DNA of 64,000 nt. It comes from Ectopseudomonas composti (GTDB lineage Bacteria; Pseudomonadota; Gammaproteobacteria; Pseudomonadales; Pseudomonadaceae). Location: NCBI RefSeq assembly GCF_900115475.1, contig NZ_FOWP01000008.1, positions 1 to 64,000 of the forward strand, written 5' to 3'. Made by a program: the position numbers and the translations under genes. The notes under the pieces are model-generated. The model ran no database searches, was not told the origin of the DNA, and was given only the letters and a program-made list of their open reading frames with translations. Numbering within the stretch: position 1 is the stretch's first letter; the number at the start of each line of letters is the position of its first letter. Shown here piece after piece: positions 50,916 through 61,821 of this stretch.

Positions 50916-52481
50916 ATGAGCGCCACCGCCAAGAAACGCCAACCGCTCTCTACCGGCTCGGAATGGACCTTCGAACTGATCCGCCAATACGACAAGGAGA
51001 TCGCGCGCATCGCCGAGCGCTATGCGCTGGACACCTACCCCAACCAGATCGAAGTGATCACCGCCGAACAGATGATGGATGCCTACGCCTCGGTGGGCAT
51101 GCCGCTGGGCTACCACCACTGGTCATACGGCAAGCACTTCCTCGCCACCGAAAAAGGCTACAAGCGCGGGCAGATGGGCCTGGCCTACGAGATCGTGATC
51201 AACTCCGACCCGTGCATCGCCTACCTGATGGAAGAGAACACCATCTGCATGCAGGCGTTGGTGATCGCCCACGCGTGCTACGGCCACAACAGTTTCTTCA
51301 AGGGCAACTACCTGTTCCGCACCTGGACCGACGCCAGCTCGATCATCGATTACCTGGTGTTCGCCAAGCAATACATCATGCAGTGCGAGGAGCGGTACGG
51401 CATCGATGCCGTAGAGGAGCTGCTCGACTCCTGCCACGCGCTGATGAACTACGGCGTCGACCGTTACAAACGCCCCTACCCCATCTCCGCCGAGGAGGAA
51501 CGCCGGCGCCAGAAGGAGCGCGAGGAGCACCTGCAGAAGCAGATCAACGACCTGTGGCGCACCATTCCCAGGAATGCGGACAAGGGCAGCGAGAAGGACA
51601 ACAAGCGTTTCCCGGCCGAGCCGCAGGAGAACATTCTCTACTTCCTGGAAAAACACGCGCCCTTGCTGGAGCCCTGGCAGCGCGAAGTGATTCGCATCGT
51701 GCGCAAGATCGCCCAGTACTTCTACCCACAGCGCCAGACCCAGGTGATGAACGAAGGCTGGGCCACCTTCTGGCACTACACCCTGATGAACGACCTGTAC
51801 GACGAAGGCCTGGTCACCGACGGCTTCATGATGGAGTTCCTGCAGTCGCACACCAGCGTGGTCTACCAGCCATCGTTCGACAGCCCCTACTACAGCGGCA
51901 TCAACCCCTATGCCCTGGGTTTCGCCATGTACCGCGACATCCGCCGTATCTGCGAGAACCCCACCGAGGAAGACAAGCACTGGTTCCCGGACATCGCCGG
52001 CAGTGACTGGCTGACCACACTCAAGTTCGCCATGAACAGCTTCAAGGACGAGAGCTTCATCCTGCAGTTTCTCTCGCCCAAGGTGATTCGCGACTTCAAG
52101 CTGTTCGGCATCCTCGACGACGACCAGAAGGATGAGCTGCTGGTGCCAGCCATTCATGACGAGCCAGGCTACCGCACCATCCGTGAGCTGCTCGCCGCGC
52201 AATACAACCTGGGCAACCGCGAACCCAACGTGCAGATCTGGAACATCGACCGTCGCGGCGACCGCTCGCTGACCCTGCGCCACCAGCAGCATGACCGCAA
52301 ACCGCTGGGCGACTCCACCGGCGAGGTGCTCAAGCACCTGCATCGGCTGTGGGGCTTCGACATTCATCTGGAGGTTTGCCAGGGCGATCAGTTGATCACC
52401 ACTCAGCACGTCCCGCCGCGTGGCAGCTCGGATAACGACAGCGAATACCCACGGCTGGACCTGATCATTCCACCCATTTGA
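50916..52481 (+). CDS. SpoVR-family protein (YcgB-like)
   Basis: Full-length SpoVR protein of 521 residues. The family is linked to stationary phase and, in sporeformers, to cortex formation, but its biochemistry is unresolved. Conserved parts include YHHWSYGKHF, HACYGHNSFFKGNYLF, the NEGWATFWHYTLMNDLYDEG segment and the SpoVR C-terminal domain. Several HxxxH-like histidines might bind metal. It is third in the prkA-led array. Confidence 0.93.
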   Translation: MSATAKKRQPLSTGSEWTFELIRQYDKEIARIAERYALDTYPNQIEVITAEQMMDAYASVGMPLGYHHWSYGKHFLATEKGYKRGQMGLAYEIVINSDPCIAYLMEENTICMQALVIAHACYGHNSFFKGNYLFRTWTDASSIIDYLVFAKQYIMQCEERYGIDAVEELLDSCHALMNYGVDRYKRPYPISAEEERRRQKEREEHLQKQINDLWRTIPRNADKGSEKDNKRFPAEPQENILYFLEKHAPLLEPWQREVIRIVRKIAQYFYPQRQTQVMNEGWATFWHYTLMNDLYDEGLVTDGFMMEFLQSHTSVVYQPSFDSPYYSGINPYALGFAMYRDIRRICENPTEEDKHWFPDIAGSDWLTTLKFAMNSFKDESFILQFLSPKVIRDFKLFGILDDDQKDELLVPAIHDEPGYRTIRELLAAQYNLGNREPNVQIWNIDRRGDRSLTLRHQQHDRKPLGDSTGEVLKHLHRLWGFDIHLEVCQGDQLITTQHVPPRGSSDNDSEYPRLDLIIPPI

Positions 52482-52542
52482 TCGGTTGCCGGCCATGGCT
52501 CGGGCCATCAGCATCGCAGGCAGACTCCGCGAGACGCCCTGC

Positions 52543-53055
52543 ATGCGCATATTTCTTGTCATTCTTCTGTGCCTGGGGCTGGCCACCTGCGCCAGCCATG
52601 TCCCCCAGGCACGCATCCTCAGTCCCGCCGACGCCGCGCTTGGCGGCCGCCACAGTTTCGAACTGATCGATCCGCAGTCCAGTCTGGAGGGTGAGGCGCC
52701 CTTCCCCGAGCGCTATCGGCAATTGCCGCAACTGCTGCGTCATGGTCTCTCCGCTCGCGGCTATCACGAGAGCCAGCAGCCGCAGCTACGCGTCTATTAC
52801 TGGTTGGCGGTGCAGGACAGTCCACTGATGTTCAAGGTCGATGTGCCGCCGCCCAGACCGCTCGGCCCCTATCAGGGCATCCACCGCCTACGCGACGAAA
52901 CCGGCACCCTGCGCCTGCGTCTGACCGATCTCGACGAGCGCATCCTCTGGGAAGGAGTGATCAGCACCGGGCTCAGCCCCGCGCGTGACAGTGCCGAGTT
53001 GCTGGAGCGCGCCGTTCAGGTGCTGACCAAACAGATCCCGCTCACCACACCGTAG
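52543..53055 (+). CDS. DUF4136-like lipoprotein
   Basis: Probable outer-membrane lipoprotein of 170 residues. The signal has a lipobox LATC, so the mature protein starts at Cys17. The rest is a beta-rich domain of the DUF4136 type. Function unknown. The ATG at 52543 (MRIFLVILLCLGLATC) gives an ideal lipoprotein signal. Its stop codon lies inside a CGTAGCCCG-type repeat (see 53052). Confidence 0.8.
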   Translation: MRIFLVILLCLGLATCASHVPQARILSPADAALGGRHSFELIDPQSSLEGEAPFPERYRQLPQLLRHGLSARGYHESQQPQLRVYYWLAVQDSPLMFKVDVPPPRPLGPYQGIHRLRDETGTLRLRLTDLDERILWEGVISTGLSPARDSAELLERAVQVLTKQIPLTTP

Positions 53056-53075
53056 CCCGTAAGCAATCCGGGACA
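53052..53075. repeat. CGTAGCCCG-type repeat, copy 1
   Basis: CCGTAGCCCGTAAGCAATCC followed by GGGACA. A second copy at 54480-54505 reads CCGTAGCCCGGATGCAATCA and then GGGACA. The TAG here is the stop codon of the lipoprotein gene (53053-53055). Confidence 0.7.
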
Positions 53076-53162
53076 CACTGATTGCGCTACCTCGCGGATA
53101 AACCGTTGCACGGCGCGCCCTACCGATCTTCGGTATCCTCTGCGCTCAGTGGAGGAACACAC

Positions 53163-54392
53163 ATGCAGATCTACAAAGTCGGCGGCGCAGTGCGCGATCG
53201 CCTGCTCGGCCGCCCCATCAGTGAAGTGGACTGGGTCGTGGTCGGCGCCAGCGCCGAACAGGTGCTCGAACTTGGCTACCGCCCAGTGGGCGCCGACTTT
53301 CCGGTGTTCCTGCACCCGCAAACGGGCGAGGAGTACGCCCTGGCCCGCACCGAGCGCAAGAGCGGGCGCGGCTATGGCGGCTTCACCTTCCACGCCAGCC
53401 CCGACGTCACGCTGGAGCAGGACCTGATCCGCCGCGACCTCACCGTCAACGCCATGGCCGAGGATGACGAGGGCAAGCTGATCGATCCGTACGGTGGCCA
53501 GCAGGACCTTGAAGCCCGCATCTTGCGTCACGTTTCCCCGGCATTCGCCGAAGATCCGCTGCGCGTACTGCGCGTCGCCCGCTTCGCCGCGCGCTATGCG
53601 CCACTCGGTTTCAGCGTCGCGCCAGAAACCCTCGAGCTGATGCGTCAGCTGGCCGAGTCCGGTGAACTGAGCCATCTCACTGCCGAGCGCAGCTGGAAGG
53701 AAATATCCCGCGCGCTGATGGAGCCGCGTCCGGATGTGTTCGTCCAGGTACTGCGCGACAGCGGCGCACTGGCCGCCCTTTTACCGGAAGTGGACGACCT
53801 GTTCGGCGTACCGCAACCGGCGGCGCATCACCCGGAAGTCGATACCGGCGTGCATGTGTTGAGCGTGTTGCGCCAATGCGCGGAGCACGACCAGCCGCTG
53901 AACGTACGCTGGGCCTGCCTGCTGCATGACGTGGGCAAAGGCCTGACGCCGGAAGATGAGTGGCCACGCCACATCGCCCATGAGTACAAAGGGTTGCCGC
54001 TGATCCAGGCGATCAACGAGCGCTACAAGGCACCACGCGACTGCGCCGAACTGGCGCTGCTGGTCGGCGAGTTCCATACCCATGGCCACCGCGCCCTTGA
54101 GCTGCGCCCTTCGACATTGCTGGAGCTGCTGCAACGCTTCGACGTATTCCGTCGCCCGCAACGTTTCGCCGAGTTCGTCGCCGCTTGCGAGATGGATGCG
54201 CGCGGGCGCCTGGGCCTGGAGCAACGCGCGTACCCACAAGCCGCTTACCTGCTGGGCGCCGCCGAGGCGGCAAGGCAAGTGCCGGTCAAACCGCTGCTGG
54301 AGAAGGGGTTCAAAGGTGCGGAGTTGGGCGAGGCACTCAATCGCGAACGCCTGCAGGCGCTCAAGGCCTACAAAGCGCAGCACGCCTCGTAG
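53163..54392 (+). CDS. cca: CCA-adding tRNA nucleotidyltransferase
   Basis: Adds or repairs the 3' CCA of tRNA. The 409-residue class II enzyme has the nucleotidyl motif [10 protein letters not shown] and the catalytic acidic pair in SEVDWVVVG. An HD-type phosphohydrolase domain is present in the C-terminal half (LLHDVGKG). The ATG at 53163 is preceded by GGAGGAA. The gene ends in TAG, and that TAG is the start of a REP-type repeat. Confidence 0.95.
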   Translation: MQIYKVGGAVRDRLLGRPISEVDWVVVGASAEQVLELGYRPVGADFPVFLHPQTGEEYALARTERKSGRGYGGFTFHASPDVTLEQDLIRRDLTVNAMAEDDEGKLIDPYGGQQDLEARILRHVSPAFAEDPLRVLRVARFAARYAPLGFSVAPETLELMRQLAESGELSHLTAERSWKEISRALMEPRPDVFVQVLRDSGALAALLPEVDDLFGVPQPAAHHPEVDTGVHVLSVLRQCAEHDQPLNVRWACLLHDVGKGLTPEDEWPRHIAHEYKGLPLIQAINERYKAPRDCAELALLVGEFHTHGHRALELRPSTLLELLQRFDVFRRPQRFAEFVAACEMDARGRLGLEQRAYPQAAYLLGAAEAARQVPVKPLLEKGFKGAELGEALNRERLQALKAYKAQHAS

Positions 54393-54425
54393 GAGCGGCT
54401 GGGCGGCACTCCGTTTCAGCCGCGA
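54389..54425. repeat. GTAGGAGCGGCTGGGCGGC repeat, copy 2
   Basis: Matches the copy at 32668-32704 with only two differences over 37 bases. It starts at 54389, so its GTAG supplies the TAG stop codon of cca. A GGATAAATCCGCTCCTAC arm near 54449-54467 completes the palindrome. Confidence 0.8.
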
Positions 54426-54479
54426 AACTCCGCGGCCCGCCTTTTCGCGGATAAATCCGCTCCTACCGATCAACGCCAA

Positions 54480-54505
54480 CCCGTAGCCCGGATGCAATCA
54501 GGGAC
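54480..54505. repeat. CGTAGCCCG-type repeat, copy 2
   Basis: Second copy of the repeat seen at 53052, located just upstream of the folK stop codon. A short inverted partner, TCCCGGATAGCAGCCGGGTTACG, follows near 54520-54545. Confidence 0.65.
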
Positions 54506-54540
54506 ATTCCCAGCGTCCGTTCTCCCGGATAGCAGCCGGG

Positions 54541-55074
54541 TTACGAAGAGCGCGCCTGTAGCAACTCTGCCGGAGTCAGCTCGGTGCCGCGCCACTGAAA
54601 GGCCGCCGGCCAGAGTTGCTGATTGATCTGCGTCGTCGCCCACAGGTCAGCGAACGAACGCCCATCCACTGGATGACACGCGTCCGGAGCCAGCAATGCC
54701 AGCGGCCAGAGCACGAAGGCGTTCTTGAGAATTTCCGCGCGCGGCAGGATCAAGCCATTGAAGTTGCCGACCTGCTCGCCATACAGCAGCACGTCGATGT
54801 CCAGCGGCAAGCCCTTACGGTCCGGCGCGTAGCGGCCGTTGTCGGCCTCGATGAACTTCAACCGGCGGTCCAGCTCCAGCAGCGGCAGCTCCGTCTCACC
54901 CACCACCACCAGGTTGAAGAAGTTGCCGCTTTTGATGCCCACGGCATGGCTCTCGAACACCGGCGAGCAGCGCATGTCGCTGAGCAGCCCGGCCAGCGCA
55001 TCGAGGCCCGCAGCGAGGTGGGCCTCGCGCTCGATGTTGCTGCCAAGGCCGAGAAAGACGCGTGTCAGAGGCAT
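54541..55074 (-). CDS. folK: 2-amino-4-hydroxy-6-hydroxymethyldihydropteridine pyrophosphokinase
   Basis: Folate synthesis. The 177-residue protein shows the family GLGSNIERE near the N-terminus and the ATP-binding RKGLPLDIDVLLYG loop. It overlaps the folB stop by 10 bases at its start, so folB and folK are probably one unit. Confidence 0.94.
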   Translation of the reverse strand: MPLTRVFLGLGSNIEREAHLAAGLDALAGLLSDMRCSPVFESHAVGIKSGNFFNLVVVGETELPLLELDRRLKFIEADNGRYAPDRKGLPLDIDVLLYGEQVGNFNGLILPRAEILKNAFVLWPLALLAPDACHPVDGRSFADLWATTQINQQLWPAAFQWRGTELTPAELLQARSS

Positions 55075-55421
55075 CCGCGCTCGATCTCCACGCCCACGCC
55101 GCCACGGGCGGCTGGCACCGCACCGGGCTTGGTCAGTTTCAGGCGCATCCAGGGAATGTTGAATTCTTCCATCAGTGTCTGCACCAGACGCTCGGCGAAC
55201 GTCTCGACCAGGATGAACTGCGACTCAGCCGCGAAAGCCTGAATGCGCGTGGACACGCTGGCGTAGTCGAGCGCCAGGTTGAGTTCGTCACCGGCTGCTG
55301 CAGGGCGATTGTCCCAGCCCATCTGCAGGTCCAGACGCAGGCACTGGCGAATGTCGCGCTCCCAATCGTAGGCGCCGATCACCGTGTCGACTTCCAGCCC
55401 CTCGATAAATACTCTGTCCAC
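55065..55421 (-). CDS. folB: Dihydroneopterin aldolase
   Basis: Folate synthesis, upstream step to FolK. The 118-residue protein shows VFIEGLEVDTVIGAYDWE and LVETFAERL. The start is taken at the GTG 55421 (MDRVFIEGL); an upstream start would add six residues. It is divergent from plsY across 75 bp. Confidence 0.93.
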   Translation of the reverse strand: MDRVFIEGLEVDTVIGAYDWERDIRQCLRLDLQMGWDNRPAAAGDELNLALDYASVSTRIQAFAAESQFILVETFAERLVQTLMEEFNIPWMRLKLTKPGAVPAARGGVGVEIERGCL

Positions 55422-55496
55422 CCGCACTCTCCGCGCCACGACAAGGGCGCTGCACCTCGTTAGAATCGGGCCACCCCATGCCCTGGAATGGCCACC

Positions 55497-56066
55497 ATGT
55501 TCTGGCTTCTGGCAATCCTTGCCTACCTGCTCGGTTCGTTGTCCTTCGCCATCCTGCTCAGCCGACTTGCAGGCGGGCCAGACCCGCGTGCCAGCGGCTC
55601 GGGCAATCCCGGCGCCACCAACATGCTGCGCGTGGCCGGCAAGAAGCTCGCCGTCATGACGCTGATCGGCGACCTGTGCAAAGGCCTGCTACCGATCCTG
55701 ATCGCCAAGCTGCTTGGCCTCAGCCTGCACCAGCAAGCCTGGATCGGCCTGGCGGCCGTCGTCGGCCACCTCTACCCGCTGTACTTCCGTTTTCGCGGAG
55801 GCAAGGGCGTGGCCACTGCCGCCGGCATGCTGCTCGGCCTCTACCCACCAGCTGCCTTGCTCGCGCTGGCGGCCTGGGCCCTGATCTTCCTGCTGACCCG
55901 CACCAGCTCGCTGGCCTCACTGATCGCTACGCCGCTGACGCTGCCCCTGCTGGCCTGGCAACAGCCGGCGGCCTTGCTGCCTGCCTGCGTGCTGACCGCA
56001 CTGATCGTCTGGCGTCACCGACGCAATCTGCATGACCTGTTTGCCGGCCGCGAGCGGCGTTTTTGA
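55497..56066 (+). CDS. plsY: Acyl-phosphate glycerol-3-phosphate acyltransferase
   Basis: First step of membrane phospholipid synthesis from acyl-phosphate. The 189-residue, five-helix membrane protein has the conserved [11 protein letters not shown] and FRGGKGVAT loops. The ATG at 55497 (MFWLLAIL) is preferred over one three codons earlier by family comparison. It is convergent with tsaD. Confidence 0.93.
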   Translation: MFWLLAILAYLLGSLSFAILLSRLAGGPDPRASGSGNPGATNMLRVAGKKLAVMTLIGDLCKGLLPILIAKLLGLSLHQQAWIGLAAVVGHLYPLYFRFRGGKGVATAAGMLLGLYPPAALLALAAWALIFLLTRTSSLASLIATPLTLPLLAWQQPAALLPACVLTALIVWRHRRNLHDLFAGRERRF

Positions 56067-56082
56067 CTGAAAAACAAAACCT

Positions 56083-56138
56083 GTAGGAGCGAGCTCTGCT
56101 CGCGAACAGAAAACTTCGCGAGCAGAGCTCGCTCCTAC
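56083..56138. repeat. Perfect 24-bp palindrome between plsY and tsaD
   Basis: The 24-base arm at 56083-56106 (starting GTAGGAGCGAGCTCTGC) is repeated exactly in inverted form at 56115-56138, with an eight-base loop. It lies in the 91-base convergent gap and probably acts as a terminator as well as a REP/REPIN unit. Confidence 0.88.
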
Positions 56139-56157
56139 GTGTAAATGCCAATAGCCC

Positions 56158-57183
56158 TCACAACGCCGGCAATGACTCCATCGACCAGCGTGCCTGCACC
56201 TTGATCGCCAGGTCTTCATGCTGCCCCGCCAGCAACCGCTGGCAACCGGCGTAGGCGATCATCGCACCGTTGTCGGTGCAGAAACGTGGCCGCGCATAAA
56301 ACACCTTGCCCTTCATCTCGCCCAGCATGCGTTCCAGGTGCTCGCGCAGCGCCTTGTTGGCACTTACTCCGCCAGCGATCACCAGGCTGTTGAGCCCCGT
56401 CTGTTTGAGTGCGCGCTTGCACTTGATGGTCAGAGTCTCAACCACCGCCTGCTGGAAGGCCAGCGCGATGTCGCGACGGGCTTGGTCGAGGTCGTCACCG
56501 CGGGTACGGCATTGCTGCCAGGTATTCAGGGCGAAGGTTTTCAGGCCGCTGAAGCTGAAATCCAGCCCCGGACGATCGGTCATCGGCCGTGGGAAAACGA
56601 AACGCCCTGGCGTGCCCTGCTCGGCCAACTTGGCGATTTCCGGACCACCCGGATAATTCAGGCCCATCAGCTTGGCAGTCTTGTCGAAAGCCTCACCGGC
56701 AGCGTCGTCCAGCGACTCGCCAAGCAACTGGTACTGACCAATACCGTCGACCCGTACCAACTGAGTGTGGCCACCGGACACCAACAGGGCAACGAACGGA
56801 AAGGCCGGTGGCTGCTCTTCCAGCATCGGCGCCAACAGGTGACCTTCCATATGGTGTACGCCAACGGCCGGCACACCCCAGGCAAAGGCCAGCGCCTGAG
56901 CGCAGGATGCGCCGACCAGCAGCGCACCGACCAGGCCTGGGCCCGCGGTGTAGGCCAATGCGTCGATGTCGCTGGCCTGCTTGCCCGCCTCGCCCAGCAC
57001 CTGGCGGATCAGCGGCAGCATGCGTTTGACGTGATCGCGCGAGGCCAATTCCGGCACGACGCCGCCGTAGACGCGATGCAGGTCGATCTGGCTGAACAGG
57101 GCGTCAGCCAGCAGGCCGCGCTCGCTGTCGTAGAGCGCGACGCCGGTTTCATCGCAGGAGGTTTCCAATCCCAGTACGAGCAT
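56158..57183 (-). CDS. tsaD: tRNA N6-adenosine threonylcarbamoyltransferase TsaD
   Basis: Makes the t6A modification at position 37 of ANN-decoding tRNAs with TsaB, TsaC and TsaE. The 341-residue ASKHA protein shows the metal-ligand HHMEGH motif, SCDETGVAL and the [10 protein letters not shown] segment. The ATG at 57183 (MLVLGLETS) is used; 11 more codons upstream are unsupported. It is divergent from rpsU. Confidence 0.95.
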   Translation of the reverse strand: MLVLGLETSCDETGVALYDSERGLLADALFSQIDLHRVYGGVVPELASRDHVKRMLPLIRQVLGEAGKQASDIDALAYTAGPGLVGALLVGASCAQALAFAWGVPAVGVHHMEGHLLAPMLEEQPPAFPFVALLVSGGHTQLVRVDGIGQYQLLGESLDDAAGEAFDKTAKLMGLNYPGGPEIAKLAEQGTPGRFVFPRPMTDRPGLDFSFSGLKTFALNTWQQCRTRGDDLDQARRDIALAFQQAVVETLTIKCKRALKQTGLNSLVIAGGVSANKALREHLERMLGEMKGKVFYARPRFCTDNGAMIAYAGCQRLLAGQHEDLAIKVQARWSMESLPAL

Positions 57184-57274
57184 GGAGCTTGAGCCTTGAT
57201 TTGCCGCGTGGAACAAAGGCGCGCATGATAAGCGCCGCCCGGCGGAGCGGCCAGCGCTTTTCGATCAGAGGCCT

Positions 57275-57303
57275 TTGCATTCCTCGGCTCGAGGGGGTAA
57301 CAT
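57275..57303 (+). promoter_or_regulatory. Sigma70 promoter of the rpsU-dnaG-rpoD operon
   Basis: TTGCAT (57275-57280), a 17-base spacer and TAACAT (57298-57303) lie 84 bases before the rpsU ATG. Placement and spacing fit a housekeeping promoter. Confidence 0.65.
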
Positions 57304-57386
57304 CCGCAACCCTTAAAAACCGACGCAACCCGAGCCATTTGCCGGGAGCGCGTTGAACACCGGTAATTAACGAAGGTACGACCTGG

Positions 57387-57602
57387 ATGCCAGCCGTCAA
57401 AGTTAAAGAGAACGAACCCTTCGACGTAGCCCTGCGTCGTTTCAAGCGCTCCTGCGAGAAAGCCGGCGTACTGGCTGAAGTCCGTAGCCGCGAATTCTAC
57501 GAAAAGCCGACCTCTGAGCGTAAGCGCAAGGCAGCTGCCGCTGTTAAGCGTCACGCCAAGAAAGTGCAGCGCGAGCAGCGTCGTAGCGTTCGCCTGTACT
57601 AA
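57387..57602 (+). CDS. rpsU: 30S ribosomal protein S21
   Basis: Small basic ribosomal protein of 71 residues ([20 protein letters not shown] ... RRSVRLY) needed for translation initiation. It heads the macromolecular-synthesis operon rpsU-dnaG-rpoD. Two hairpins follow it, which probably cut transcription so that less DnaG is made than S21. Confidence 0.97.
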   Translation: MPAVKVKENEPFDVALRRFKRSCEKAGVLAEVRSREFYEKPTSERKRKAAAAVKRHAKKVQREQRRSVRLY

Positions 57603-57620
57603 TTCGTACAGCAACGCCCG

Positions 57621-57644
57621 AATGCCCGGCCTTGGCCGGGCATT
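57621..57644 (+). terminator. Hairpin after rpsU, no T-tract
   Basis: AATGCCCGGC, CTTG loop and GCCGGGCATT form a perfect 10-bp stem 18 bases after the rpsU stop. No T-run follows, so alone it is more likely a pause or processing site. Confidence 0.6.
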
Positions 57645-57655
57645 GCATTTGAAAG

Positions 57656-57688
57656 ACTCCGCCTCGCGTTTCAGCGAGTGAGCGGAGT
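57656..57688 (+). terminator. Partial terminator between rpsU and dnaG
   Basis: ACTCCGC ... GCGGAGT (57656-57662 with 57682-57688) followed by TTTTGCTTTT. Rho-independent attenuation at this point is established in E. coli, and readthrough supplies dnaG and rpoD. Confidence 0.7.
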
Positions 57689-57746
57689 TTTTGCTTTTCT
57701 ACCAATCGCTGTCCCGCGTTCGCGCCGGGCAGTATGCTGAGCGCCT

Positions 57747-59750
57747 ATGGCCGGCCTGATCCCGCAGTCCTTCATCGATGACCTGCTCAACCGCACCGAC
57801 ATCGTCGATGTGGTGAGTTCGCGCATCCAGCTGAAGAAGACCGGCAAGAACTACAGCGCCTGCTGTCCTTTCCACAAGGAAAAGACCCCCTCCTTCACCG
57901 TCAGCCCCGACAAGCAGTTCTACTACTGCTTCGGCTGCGGTGCCGGCGGCAATGCCCTCGGCTTCGTCATGGACCACGATCAACTGGAATTCCCCCAGGC
58001 GATCGAGGAGTTGGCCAAGCGCGCCGGCATGGACGTCCCGCGCGAGGAAAGCGGCCGCGGGCACAAACCCCGGCAACCCGTCGACTCGCCGCTCTACCCA
58101 TTGCTCAACGCCGCCGCCGAGCACTATCGCCAAGCCCTGAAGAGTCACCCGCAGCGCAAATACGCCGTGGAGTACCTCAAGGGTCGTGGCCTGACCGGCG
58201 AAATCGCTCGCGACTTCGGCATCGGTTTCGCCCCGCCCGGCTGGGACAACCTGTTCAAGCAACTGGGCGCCGACACCCTGCAACAGAAAGTCATGATCGA
58301 CGCCGGCCTGCTGATCGAGAACGCCGAGAACGGCAGGCGCTACGACCGCTTCCGCGACCGCATCATGTTCCCCATCCGCGACAGCCGCGGCCGGGTGATT
58401 GCCTTCGGTGGCCGCGTACTCGGTGACGACAAGCCCAAGTACCTGAACTCGCCAGAAACTCCGGTATTTCACAAGGGCCAGGAACTCTACGGCCTGTACG
58501 AGGCGCGCAAGCACAACCGCGACCTCGACGAAATCATGGTGGTCGAAGGCTACATGGACGTCATCGCCTTGGCCCAGCAGGGCCTGCGCAATGCCGTGGC
58601 GACCCTGGGCACGGCCACCAGCGAAGAGCACCTCAAGCGCCTGTTCCGCATCGTGCCCAGCGTGCTGTTCTGCTTCGACGGCGACGCCGCCGGGCGCAAC
58701 GCCGCCTGGCGCGCCCTGGAATCCGCCCTGCCGAGCCTGCAGGACGGTCGCCGCGCGCGCTTCCTGTTCCTGCCCGACGGCGAAGACCCGGACACCCTGG
58801 TGCGCGCCGAGGGCACCGACGCCTTTCGCGCACGCATCAACCAGCACGCGCAACCGCTGGCCGACTACTTCTTCCAGCAGCTTTGCGAAGAAGCCGACCC
58901 GCGCTCACTGGAAGGCAAGGCGCATCTGGTCACCCTGGCCGCACCGCTGATCGACAAGATTCCCGGCAACAACCTGCGCGCCCTGATGCGCCAACGCCTG
59001 AGCGAGATCACCGGTCTGTCCAGCGAAGCGCTGAGCCAGGTCGCCAGCGCACCACGCAGTCACGCGCCCAGCACCACCAGCCAGACGCCCAGCAGCGACT
59101 ACCCGGATTACGGCGACATCCCCGACAGCGCCTACTACGACAACCTGCCGGACGTCGGCGGCTACGAGCAGCCCGCGCCGCCACAGCAGCACTACGAGCG
59201 CAGCAATAACGAGGGCGGCAAAGGTAGCTGGAAAAAAGACGGCGGCAAGTGGAACAACAAAAAGGGCAAGGGCGATTTCGCACCACGTGCCCCACGCACC
59301 GCCGTGAGCGTCGAATCACCGCACCTGATCGCCCTGCGCACGCTGCTGCACCATCCGCAGCTTGCGCAAAAGGTCGAGGATGTCAGCCACTTCGCCGACG
59401 AAGAAGACACCTATGCCCAACTTCTCGTGGCACTGGTCGGTGCACTGCAGAAAGCGCCCAACCTGCGCTCACTGCAACTGATCGCCCGCTGGCACGGCAC
59501 CGAACAGGGCCGCCTGCTACGGGCCCTGGCAGAGAAGGAATGGCTGATTCAGGGCGACAACCTTGAACAGCAGTTTTTCGACACCATTACTACACTTGCA
59601 CACAACCAATCGCAGAGGCGGCGTGAAAAAGCGCTCCGCAGCATCATTCATAAAAGCCCCAGCGAGCTCACCGACGAGGAAAAGACGTTGCTCAGAGAGC
59701 ACTACAGCCTGGCCTCCTCCCAGAGCAGCAAGTCCCCAACTGGCGCCTAA
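57747..59750 (+). CDS. dnaG: DNA primase
   Basis: Synthesises RNA primers for replication. The 667-residue protein has an N-terminal CHC2 zinc finger (CPFHKEKTPSFTV ... YYCFGCGAGGN, about 40-68). The catalytic toprim region follows with VVEGYMDVIALAQQG and FCFDGDAAGRNA. A variable basic, glycine/lysine-rich linker (about 490-512) comes next, then a C-terminal helicase-binding domain. The linker (GGKGSWKKDGG ... NKKGKGD) is the only low-complexity stretch. A TATAAT element lies just after its stop, upstream of rpoD. Confidence 0.97.
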   Translation: MAGLIPQSFIDDLLNRTDIVDVVSSRIQLKKTGKNYSACCPFHKEKTPSFTVSPDKQFYYCFGCGAGGNALGFVMDHDQLEFPQAIEELAKRAGMDVPREESGRGHKPRQPVDSPLYPLLNAAAEHYRQALKSHPQRKYAVEYLKGRGLTGEIARDFGIGFAPPGWDNLFKQLGADTLQQKVMIDAGLLIENAENGRRYDRFRDRIMFPIRDSRGRVIAFGGRVLGDDKPKYLNSPETPVFHKGQELYGLYEARKHNRDLDEIMVVEGYMDVIALAQQGLRNAVATLGTATSEEHLKRLFRIVPSVLFCFDGDAAGRNAAWRALESALPSLQDGRRARFLFLPDGEDPDTLVRAEGTDAFRARINQHAQPLADYFFQQLCEEADPRSLEGKAHLVTLAAPLIDKIPGNNLRALMRQRLSEITGLSSEALSQVASAPRSHAPSTTSQTPSSDYPDYGDIPDSAYYDNLPDVGGYEQPAPPQQHYERSNNEGGKGSWKKDGGKWNNKKGKGDFAPRAPRTAVSVESPHLIALRTLLHHPQLAQKVEDVSHFADEEDTYAQLLVALVGALQKAPNLRSLQLIARWHGTEQGRLLRALAEKEWLIQGDNLEQQFFDTITTLAHNQSQRRREKALRSIIHKSPSELTDEEKTLLREHYSLASSQSSKSPTGA

Positions 59751-59764
59751 AGCCCAAACTGAGG

Positions 59765-59770
59765 TATAAT
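59765..59770 (+). promoter_or_regulatory. Possible internal promoter -10 of rpoD
   Basis: A TATAAT hexamer sits 48 bases before the rpoD ATG, within the 67-base gap after dnaG. No convincing -35 is visible, so only the -10 is marked. Internal promoters for rpoD are known in this operon. Confidence 0.4.
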
Positions 59771-59817
59771 CCTCGGCTTGTTTTCAGCCCGCCAAGACCT
59801 TCAGTGGATAGGGTGTT

Positions 59818-61662
<1,845 letters not shown>

Positions 61663-61666
61663 TACC

Positions 61667-61694
61667 AAAACCCCCGGCCGAAACCGGGGGTTTT
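61667..61694 (+). terminator. Terminator after rpoD
   Basis: AAAACCCCCGG, CCGAAA loop and CCGGGGGTTTT form a strong intrinsic terminator five bases after the rpoD stop. Confidence 0.9.
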
Positions 61695-61821
61695 GCTTTC
61701 AGGGCAGCGCACCCGCCAGTCCCCCTCGCAAAAAAGGGCAGCACAGCGGCTGCAATCAAACTGCCATCCCGACATCGGCCGGACTACACTGCGACAATAT
61801 TGATCTTGTAACGAGGCCGTT

